Source: Roseimicrobium gellanilyticum
Lineage (GTDB): Bacteria; Verrucomicrobiota; Verrucomicrobiia; Verrucomicrobiales; Verrucomicrobiaceae
Length of the DNA: 64,000 nucleotides
Assembly (NCBI RefSeq): GCF_003315205.1
Contig: NZ_QNRR01000002.1
Span: 970,857-1,034,856 of the forward strand
Reading direction: 5' to 3'
How positions within the stretch are numbered: the stretch's first letter is position 1; each line of letters begins with the position of its first letter. The notes beneath the pieces are model-generated. The model did not search any database and was not told the origin of the DNA. It was given only the letters and a program-made list of their open reading frames with translations. Shown here in pieces: positions 43,001 to 48,606 of this stretch. Position numbers and translations under genes: made by a program.

Positions 43001-44786
43001 CCGCCTGCGATGGTGACACAATCCAGTCCGTGGTCGGCTTTGACCCAGCATTGCTCGGCGACGAGCCCCGCTTGTATTCCCAGAAATTTGGAATGCGATC
43101 TCCATCAGCATCGCCAAGGCGGTCCCAAATGGAAAGAGGATTCAGGCCGTGGAGCACCTCATATCCATCTGGCAATCCATCATCGTCGGAATCGGAGACC
43201 GCCAACCGGGTCCCTTCAGTGACTTCATCTCCATCGTTGAGGCCGTCACCATCCGAGTCCGCAATCGTCGGGTTCGCCCCATGCGTTGCGTATTCAGCGA
43301 GATTGCCCAGTCCATCTCCATCATCATCCCCTCCGGGTAGCAGATCTCCCGCAGTTTCAAAGCGATCCGGAATACCGTCTGCATCCACATCAATGAATTC
43401 GTCGACACCGATATCAGGGCTGGCGTCCCTTGATTCAATATTGATGTCCAAGGGAGCACCGTGACCAGACGCACCAACTCCAATCGCCGGAGAGCCGCTT
43501 GTGAGGAAGCCGCGAGGATTGAGCAAAGGATCGGAGGTTATCCCTCCCCATGTGCTGCCATTCCGGATGATGCAGTTCACAAAGGTGGCCGTTCCGTTGT
43601 GGAACACCTCCGAAGTAGCGCCGGATGGAGAGTTCCAATAGATGCTATTGATGGAGACAGCCTGCGACTCCTGGCTGGAGGTGCTGCTGAAGAGACCCGC
43701 GCCCTGGCCACCATTGCGCGTGTTTCCATAGATCACCGAGTGAGCGACCACCAAGCGACCGAGTTTTTGCTCAATTCCAGTCCCGTTTCCCATGCCCGTC
43801 GGATACTGCTGTTCGCTGATGAGGCAGTTCACCACACGGACCATTCGCCGGGAACTATTGGGGAAGACCGTCATCCCAAATCCTCTGTCACCAGCCTTTC
43901 GAGTAATGCGGAATCCATCAATGACCATGTCTCCCAAGGCTTCTACAACCTGAATACGGTTGTAATGGGGGCTGTAGCCACGTATTTCGGGCGGCGATCC
44001 AGAGCCGTCAGAGAGGATGGCAACCCGCTGGGTGCTGGCCACACTGATGTTCTCTTCGTAGACACCCGGTTTGACGACAACAATGCTGTACGGCGGATTT
44101 GTCGAATGACTGGGAAGGGCAGTGATTGCACCATGGATAGTACGCTTCACCGAACTGGTTTCCGTGACCACTGAGGGATCGACCGTGATATTGGGTGCTG
44201 GCTTGCTATTGTCATCCGTCATGTCCGTCGACAGGGCATATTCCCAGACATTGGGCACGCCATCGCCATCGAGATCCGCCGTGGCATCCTTCCAGTCAGA
44301 GGGGTCAAGGCCAGCCGCCGTTTCCACGCCATCCGGAATGCCATCAGCATCGCTATCACCGGGGTTTGTCAGGCAGGCCACATTGGACCACACAGAAGTG
44401 AACGCTCCGTTCTTGGTGCGAACGCGATAGTACACCTGGCTGTTCGCAGGCACCGCGTTGTCAGTCCATGAAGTCGCATCCGCAGCAGGGAGATTCACCT
44501 GGCCCCAGGAGCCCGAATCGCCCGTCCGTCGCTGAATCTCATAGCCAGTCTCCCCGGTAGCATTGTCCACCCACATCACACTCGCCTGGTTGGTGCCGGT
44601 GATGAGCAATCTCGCATTGGTGGGTATTTCCAAGGGACCTGCAACCACCAGGGAAGCTGTACAGCCAAACAGAAGAGCGGGAAGCCGCACCGTCCAGGTT
44701 GACAAGAACGTGGAGAAGCCAACGCCCACTCCATGTTTAACCTGAGTTTCTCCTGAACTGCAGCGGAAAAATCTGAAGTACGGCAT
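37032..44786 (-). CDS. Giant secreted protein with thrombospondin-3, beta-helix and FG-GAP-type modules
   Basis: The 2584-residue protein starts with an extended signal sequence (about residues 1-50). A fibronectin type III domain (about 52-140) is followed by three large modules of about 380 residues. Each module joins Asp-rich thrombospondin type 3 calcium repeats (DSDADGIPD, DSDGDGLNDGDE) to a right-handed beta-helix segment (PGTYEE/NV, VNCLI, NPRGFLTSGSPAIG). Residues about 1290-1500 are concanavalin-like, 1690-1730 again thrombospondin-3, 1745-1850 Ig-like, and 1880-2260 a propeller with FG-GAP-like repeats. Thrombospondin-3 repeats end the protein (DSDADGLPDWWEALLGG). It is probably a calcium-stabilised adhesin or matrix protein and heads the RHS operon. 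Confidence 0.88.
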   Translation of the reverse strand: MPYFRFFRCSSGETQVKHGVGVGFSTFLSTWTVRLPALLFGCTASLVVAGPLEIPTNARLLITGTNQASVMWVDNATGETGYEIQRRTGDSGSWGQVNLPAADATSWTDNAVPANSQVYYRVRTKNGAFTSVWSNVACLTNPGDSDADGIPDGVETAAGLDPSDWKDATADLDGDGVPNVWEYALSTDMTDDNSKPAPNITVDPSVVTETSSVKRTIHGAITALPSHSTNPPYSIVVVKPGVYEENISVASTQRVAILSDGSGSPPEIRGYSPHYNRIQVVEALGDMVIDGFRITRKAGDRGFGMTVFPNSSRRMVRVVNCLISEQQYPTGMGNGTGIEQKLGRLVVAHSVIYGNTRNGGQGAGLFSSTSSQESQAVSINSIYWNSPSGATSEVFHNGTATFVNCIIRNGSTWGGITSDPLLNPRGFLTSGSPAIGVGASGHGAPLDINIESRDASPDIGVDEFIDVDADGIPDRFETAGDLLPGGDDDGDGLGNLAEYATHGANPTIADSDGDGLNDGDEVTEGTRLAVSDSDDDGLPDGYEVLHGLNPLSIWDRLGDADGDRIPNFWEYKRGSSPSNAGSKPTTDWIVSPSQAGTGIYKATITQAVNAVTTAGAYAIIEVRPGTYFENVVTTSGRNILLLADQQMSPVEICAPDTTYAVRLNGEAVVDGFKLSRKPDAEEVTWPGIFVDADFKTIGLERVQTKVVNCFIHGHNRLDGGGIQLYTGRLMVSHCTITGNSASGNGNGISVGGNSLHLVNSIVWNPAGASASQVYKATAGEVVVANSVIYGGEHGALSSDPLLNPRGLLTKLSPAIGAGAAGYAGTDYQGEARTGAPDLGADEFVDSDSDGLPDTVEALGATDPGTDSDSDGLSNLAEYSTHGTHAHVADTDGDGLNDGGEVTAGTNAFNSDSDLDIMPDGFEVTYGLNPLNYRDALDDEDGDRIPNVYEWANSTDPTNSSSVPVAHYTVDPAATPSATVKNTISAAVTAANGTTPEYKIIFVKAGTYEEPMHVTTRALLILGEPGLQLPVISPDSASFFVVLNKHHAMVDGFEIRADDGVIGSNGVFAGSGKYRRLVNCRIHGHRGANGPAIYLQAGELSVVNCTIFGNAHPMTGPVSTRSSGIYLFNAHLHMVNSILWNTEQAGLIPHIVKGAGTIEVNNSIILGGEFGASGLDPLLDPVFGILRSGSPAINAGSASILGVTHGDFQGESRVGSPDIGADEYVDADSDGLPDVWEQHFYSNLAYSSTDDTDWDGVNNSQELANGTDPNVQDGEGPPDPLRAPMAPWQPSDSYVIGAPTTTGSISGASTGPWTVQTNATGFSSTNESAFWLPTGVKNGAVLEWTPVPTSLQGVGDLAGIMFRLSEDDETGKPFVFLGLRKTASSPSVQYQVEVAWRSSESQVQHRRIPNFTLPGGAFATGMRFRLELISGRVVLSFGRPKSGGAGFEPWEQRMAIELGGEDLWTGAEAPLVFGGMAFSSGTGGTSSFSIASDELQIGPGGSGTRWWRVAEPHDLNTESVDPLRLGMQNLLTEFSNADVDVDLINPGSVPTSSEIWNADYWQGSVTGASPVLKSLNLSGIVHPTPREYVDVYMRVCGMDSDGVGTDTARPALSVESNGNAVNLASAPAVGGGSAENDTWVYVGRLGAESTTYTDLTREIDCILTWNLAGLGSAGSLSKFTFDGLLFVGGSTQADANEDQIPDDRDPAGLYTRGGDWDGDGWEDAEEFMLGSNGSAADSPLPLPTITALPGPDPLYIARGHWSPTPVSVKVTYDSAGTKPVKGYGVELVFEDRLGDVGFATTRLAQPQFSNFRGTTDENGVFTSEVWASSRSAIPSSGQSYHVRAESPGASGPTPVQFALRTYDNHAPHSINADGVTRGLGFTVPFVHSVAGKIAATGNWLATGDPLGHTTMDLGGVTAFLPSFSNINLPDMGQAVILWRWNPYDGGFWQPTQFLVPDSTADTGFGSSIVINEHPDPAMGASALMAVAVGGTISKLYVYALSEDGTIWRRWPRDNFVMSIPAGSSPAAFHGRWLALSNPNSSRGKVDLYRFVPQGVPGNYSWFFPTSVAQTLTPTVTGNSDLFGTSVSFSENGQRLVVGAPTNRSPAFPNQTGVAEPSVYVYEPATSGTSWNLVSPVLQNTVSTPAGGTWSDWTNFGQSVLAAGDQVVVGAPIMGGGADTSLYATLGQPGGAIASYRLQSGAWVQTGLYNGPYYTFGHELAGGSPWVYATAATLDTYLLNGNVVTASSDPEDNIWPLPAFVRSYRFDSGGLLVEESGGELTMGHTTAAKPIAASGASLFAMRTENEGHLHTYGEFRWMPSVNRSLAENSVVATLDVEDLQWNNPTLFPFETMALTLTEPVTLWSVTAANGLWDLKMIDEDLLQASQSDVFWLGLQAADLAGDTHVEFLGIKLNRLLEAPEITSGRWINANAVEIGWDYEAVNPDNYLAEYASLNGSPGPAYSITGVVTGNERKAQLEVTPGSAGVATRLKSRIGNDSSSYSNEYTIPYDSDADGLPDWWEALLGGSANPSADPDGDNLTNLQEFNGGTNPYAADTDGDGINDDVDSSSLNRNSNATGVVVHTVLQP
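41100..44370 (-). repeat. Three repeated coding modules of about 1140 bases
   Basis: Within the giant gene, the sequence for GE/ES-R-x-GxPDIGxDEFxDxDxDGLPD recurs near 43410, 42270 and 41130, spaced about 1140 bases apart. Each module pairs a thrombospondin-3 linker with a beta-helix domain. The copies differ enough that they are old duplications, but local similarity is clear at protein level. Confidence 0.7.
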
Positions 44787-45147
44787 GCGGTTTCTGGATG
44801 TTGCTCCGTCGTTATGTCATAGCACCCCCATGGGAAACCAATGAAATTGTGTTCAGATATTTGGCCCAGCTCACACCTGAACTTTCCTTAACTTGACGCA
44901 ATCTCCAGCTGCTGCGGTTTCTACCCGAACGCCAGTCATAACTGAATAAGCATTTTCTCGACTCTGCATGTCCTCTTTGCTCACTGGATCAACTTGACCA
45001 GTCGCCGGTTAGGAACGGGGCACATGCCATCGTCTGGACAACCTGCCCAACACAGCGTTCTTTTGCAAGACTGAATTCGGTGCAAGTCCAGGTCGCGCTG
45101 GCGTCGTATGTCTATTCTTCGTTTAGGATATTCTCGACCCAGTTCTC
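44787..45147. other. Intergenic region between divergent genes
   Basis: These 361 bases lie between the giant surface-protein gene and the glycerophosphodiesterase gene and must hold both promoters. The sequence is A+T-richer than the surroundings near 44820-44970. GGTGCAAGTCC near 45080 recalls part of a cobalamin riboswitch, but the remaining conserved boxes are missing. No other element was recognised. Confidence 0.4.
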
Positions 45148-45975
45148 ATGAAAAAGACACACCCCACTTCACTATTCATATTCACGGCAGCCATTGCCGC
45201 ATGCATCTGTCCGGCCAGCTTGCAGGCAGAGGAAAAGACACCATTTCACTTCGCCCACCGCGGCGGGGCTCATGAGTTTGAGGAGAACACGCTCTACGCG
45301 TTCAAGAGCAGCTATGAAAAGGGGATCAGGGGCTATGAACTGGATGTGCGCCTGACCAAGGACGGTGAGTTGGTCGTACTGCATGATGACTCGCTGGATC
45401 GCACTCATCATGGCAGTGGTCCGGTGGAACACATGCATGCGGACGACGCCAGGAAGGTACGCTCCAAGAAGCAGAACGAACCCCTGCTCTTCCTGGACAC
45501 GCTGCTGGACTACCTGAAGGACAAGCCTGGCATGTATGTGGAATTTGAAATGAAGACCAGCAACAAGGAGCTTTATCCGGACTCCGCCATTGCCGCGTAT
45601 GCCGCCAAGCTGCATCAGAAAGTCACTGCATTTGTCCCGCAAGGCTCGACGTACATATTCACCTCCTTCGATCAGCGTCCCTTGAAAGCGATCAAGCAGA
45701 TCGATGCCAATGCTGACATCATGCTGATCAAAGGTGGCCCGCTGACCCCTGAACTGATGGAGGCGGCAAAAGCCATCGGCTCCAAGAGAATCGCAGCAAA
45801 AATGGAAGGCACGACCCGCCTCGCTGTAAAGGATGCCCAGAAACAGGGTTTCATCGTCACCGGTTGGCCCGGTCACAATCTCAAGGACTACTTCCTCGGA
45901 CTCGGCCTGGGCGTGGATGCCATCTGCAGCGACGTTCCTGTGCAGGTGCAGGAATACATCGACAGCAAGAAGTAA
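45148..45975 (+). CDS. Exported glycerophosphodiester phosphodiesterase
   Basis: The 275-residue protein has a signal peptide (residues 1-27, ending LQAEE) and a GDPD TIM barrel. Catalytic motifs are clear: FAHRGGAHEFEENTLYAF with His, Arg and Glu, then YELDVRLTKDGELVVLHDDSLDR with metal-binding Glu/Asp and the second His. VEFEMKTS and a late FIVTGWPGHNLKDYFLGLGLGVDAICSD complete the barrel. It hydrolyses glycerophosphodiesters to glycerol-3-phosphate and an alcohol, probably in the periplasm for phosphate or lipid recycling. It is convergent with the ceramidase-like gene. Confidence 0.92.
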   Translation: MKKTHPTSLFIFTAAIAACICPASLQAEEKTPFHFAHRGGAHEFEENTLYAFKSSYEKGIRGYELDVRLTKDGELVVLHDDSLDRTHHGSGPVEHMHADDARKVRSKKQNEPLLFLDTLLDYLKDKPGMYVEFEMKTSNKELYPDSAIAAYAAKLHQKVTAFVPQGSTYIFTSFDQRPLKAIKQIDANADIMLIKGGPLTPELMEAAKAIGSKRIAAKMEGTTRLAVKDAQKQGFIVTGWPGHNLKDYFLGLGLGVDAICSDVPVQVQEYIDSKK

Positions 45976-45985
45976 GACTCCACAG

Positions 45986-46021
45986 GAGATGCGTGAGTTG
46001 CCCTGGCAATTCACGCATCTC
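45986..46021. terminator. Strong bidirectional hairpin between convergent genes
   Basis: Two 17-base arms (GAGATGCGTGAGTTGCC and its near-perfect complement with one G-T wobble) are separated by two bases. It lies 11 bases after the glycerophosphodiesterase stop and 43 bases from the ceramidase-like stop. The length and position fit a shared terminator although neither side has a T run. Confidence 0.75.
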
Positions 46022-46063
46022 TCGAGTGCTCATCGTACCCAGAAGTGCCGGGATGTTACCGGG

Positions 46064-47518
46064 CTACTTCTTCTTCCACAATTCATTCAGGCCGTTCACC
46101 GTCCGTTCCACCAGTTCCTGCCCTCCTTCAGGACCGACGCGACTGCTTTGGATGATGGCACTGTAGCTTCCGCCGGCGACTGCTCTCGGTGTTGGAAGAT
46201 ACCCGCCAGAACCGGTGAGCTGAATCAAGAAAGTCTGGACCGCCGGACTGCGCGCTTTCATCTGCACTCCATAGTCCGTGAAGAGCTCAAATTCGTTCGT
46301 GGCAATGGCCACGTCGCCGAGACGCAATGTGTGCAGCTCCATCTGGAAGGTACCAGCAGTACCAGCTTTCTCCGTCTCATATCGGTCCACCACGCCCTTG
46401 TTCCAGAGATACCTCCATTGCTCCTTCGCATCGTCCTTATACTGGTCGACTCCTTTTTGCGCGTCTGCCAGCTCCTTCTCGGTGACCTTGCGCCAGGGCA
46501 GTTCGATCTTCTCCACGCGGTGCTCCAGCACAGCACCCGCCACGGGCTCAAGCCTGGCGCCTTCATAGGCCTCCTCCCAACCACGTACCACACGCCGGGC
46601 CACTTCCTCCAACCGGGTGAGGCCGCGCAGCCTGCGCATACGTTCGTCAGCGGGTTTGCCATACATGGGGCGTGGGACCTGGTCACCTCCTGCGCCAGTC
46701 CAGGCGAGAATATGAAGATCCTTTCCAAAACGCTCACGCAGCTGGCGGCGCACCGGATCCCAGAAGTCCGCATGAATGACCTTGAGGCCTTCAACTTCCT
46801 GGGATGGGCAGGGCACATTCACTGCGGTGGCAATGAGCTGGTCTTTCAAATCCCAGAAGAAGAGCACGTCCAGGTTGTGGTCTTCGTAGCCTTCGATGCC
46901 ACGAAAGTCTGGGACATTGGTAGCCCCGTACATCTTCGCGCTGCCATCGGCATAGGTAGCGCGCCGATTCTGGGCAATCACGGCCTGCCCCTGCCCCCAC
47001 CCCGCCTTGCCAGGCTTCCGTTGCGCCCAGCTCTGCACGGCGGCCTCCACGATGCGGTCCGACATGAAGTCCGTGTATTCCTCCGGCTTCATGACATCAC
47101 TGCTGACAAGGCGATAGCGCTCGCCTTTCATCGTCACCGGCGCCGTATGCGTATGGGTGGCATTCAGGAACAGCTTGTTGAGGTCAAAGCCTGGAAATTT
47201 GTCCTTCGCCTTCTCACGTACGATCTCAATGACCCCCTTGCGGATGGCCACGATGTCGCAGGAGACCATGATGGCCTGGTCCAGCACTTGTTCGCCATCC
47301 CTCGATTCCAAAGCCAAGGCGGTGACAAAGATGGGTGTCTCGGCTTTCTCAGAGATGCGCACATGCATCTGGCCGTCGAGAGGTACCGGACGTTCTGGAG
47401 TGATATCGATGGTTGCAGCACCGATGTGCAGCTCGGAACCGCAGGAAATCGAGGCAACGCCCAGCAACAAGACGGCTATGCCAACGAATTTGAATGGATA
47501 GTGAAGCAATGTCTTCAT
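46064..47518 (-). CDS. Exported neutral/alkaline ceramidase-like hydrolase
   Basis: The 484-residue protein has an N-terminal signal sequence (hydrophobic stretch about residues 10-26) and the fold start of neutral ceramidases (LHIGAATIDITPERPVPLDG). Metal-binding-type motifs include NATHTHTAP and a later WTGAGGDQVPRPM. The C-terminal part keeps LHTLRLGDVAIATNEFELFTDYG. Many planctomycete and verrucomicrobial members of this family occur near sulfatases and DUF1501 genes and probably act on other amides or esters. It is the last gene of a minus-strand series starting at 58942. Confidence 0.82.
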   Translation of the reverse strand: MKTLLHYPFKFVGIAVLLLGVASISCGSELHIGAATIDITPERPVPLDGQMHVRISEKAETPIFVTALALESRDGEQVLDQAIMVSCDIVAIRKGVIEIVREKAKDKFPGFDLNKLFLNATHTHTAPVTMKGERYRLVSSDVMKPEEYTDFMSDRIVEAAVQSWAQRKPGKAGWGQGQAVIAQNRRATYADGSAKMYGATNVPDFRGIEGYEDHNLDVLFFWDLKDQLIATAVNVPCPSQEVEGLKVIHADFWDPVRRQLRERFGKDLHILAWTGAGGDQVPRPMYGKPADERMRRLRGLTRLEEVARRVVRGWEEAYEGARLEPVAGAVLEHRVEKIELPWRKVTEKELADAQKGVDQYKDDAKEQWRYLWNKGVVDRYETEKAGTAGTFQMELHTLRLGDVAIATNEFELFTDYGVQMKARSPAVQTFLIQLTGSGGYLPTPRAVAGGSYSAIIQSSRVGPEGGQELVERTVNGLNELWKKK

Positions 47519-47593
47519 GAGGTTGAGGTGATGAATGCTGAAAATGAAAGAGCCTAGCGCGAAGGATCATGCATGCGGCATGCGCACCCAGGG

Positions 47594-48541
47594 CTATGGC
47601 TTGGCCTTGAATCTCCGTCCGATGGAAACAGCCTCCTTCACGCTTGCGGACGGGCCTCCATCGCCACCCACAGCCAGAAAGCGGAATCCTTGGGCAAGCC
47701 TCTTCTCGACTTCACCTGCCCCACACAGTGTGCCGAGTGGTACGCCGGACTGTTTGCTGGCGGCGACCACTTTCTCAATGGCAGCTTCTACCGCCGGGTC
47801 ACCCAGCGGCACCCCAAGGGAGAAGGCCAAATCAGATGGTCCGAGGAACAGGCCGCTGACTCCTGGCGTGCGAGCAATCGCAAGACAGTTGTCCACTGAC
47901 TCCTTTGTTTCAATCATCAGCCAGAGTGCGAGTTCACCCTTGGGATCCAGCGGCCACAGATCCGCCCTCTCTGCATACTCCGTCCCGGAGAGGCCCCAGT
48001 ATCGCGCGGCCCAGCCATAGCCCACACCGCGCTTGCCCACCGGCTCATAGTCAGGCACACCGTTCAGCTGCGGAAACCGGCAGGCCTGCACCATGGCTCT
48101 CGCATCTTCAGGAGTATCCACATGGGGCACCACGATGCCCATGGGACCGAGATCCAACACCTGCTTGATAACGAACTGGAGATGCTCACGGCCTGCGGCG
48201 GGGACGCGCACAAATGGCACCACACCTGGCTGAAGATTCCCCTTTTTGAGGACTTCTCCCTTGTTCACCATACCAAGCAGGTAGCCTTCCAGCCGGGTTG
48301 GATCGAAAGGAGAGTGCTCCAGATCCACAATCACGAAGTCCAATCCGCTCCCAGCCATCGCCGCGCCATTCCGAGTGGAAACAATGGATGAAAAGACACC
48401 GAACGCTGGCTTCTTCGCCTCCATGAGTTCGATGTAGCGATTCAGTCGCGGGGCATTCGAGGCGGCAGGCTCCTGGGTGAATGCCAGCCCGGCAGACATC
48501 GCGAGGATGGATGTGAGGAAGAGGTCTTTTACGCACTTCAT
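47594..48541 (-). CDS. Exported HpcH/HpaI-family aldolase
   Basis: The 315-residue protein has a signal peptide (KDLFLTSILAMSAGLAFTQE) in front of a complete HpcH/HpaI TIM barrel. Residues typical of class II pyruvate aldolases are present: FVIVDLEHSP, PFVRVPAAGREHLQFVIKQ with the catalytic Arg, LMIETKESVDN with the metal-binding Glu, and GLFLGPSDLAFSLG with the metal-binding Asp. The family cleaves 2-oxo acids such as 4-hydroxy-2-oxoheptanedioate to pyruvate and aldehydes in the cytoplasm. Export is unusual. It lies between the ceramidase-like gene and the PVC heme protein gene. Confidence 0.85.
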   Translation of the reverse strand: MKCVKDLFLTSILAMSAGLAFTQEPAASNAPRLNRYIELMEAKKPAFGVFSSIVSTRNGAAMAGSGLDFVIVDLEHSPFDPTRLEGYLLGMVNKGEVLKKGNLQPGVVPFVRVPAAGREHLQFVIKQVLDLGPMGIVVPHVDTPEDARAMVQACRFPQLNGVPDYEPVGKRGVGYGWAARYWGLSGTEYAERADLWPLDPKGELALWLMIETKESVDNCLAIARTPGVSGLFLGPSDLAFSLGVPLGDPAVEAAIEKVVAASKQSGVPLGTLCGAGEVEKRLAQGFRFLAVGGDGGPSASVKEAVSIGRRFKAKP

Positions 48542-48606
48542 AGTGGTAAGGTGATTAGATAGTACAATCCGTAGTCAGTCGGCCTTGCTCGCATTTGAGC
48601 AGACCT

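Noticed and set aside
45060-45110. GGTGCAAGTCC motif resembling part of a cobalamin riboswitch upstream of the glycerophosphodiesterase gene
   Set aside because: The conserved CCCGC...CTGT box and the upstream paired elements are not visible, and the downstream gene is not linked to cobalamin. A covariance-model search would settle it.
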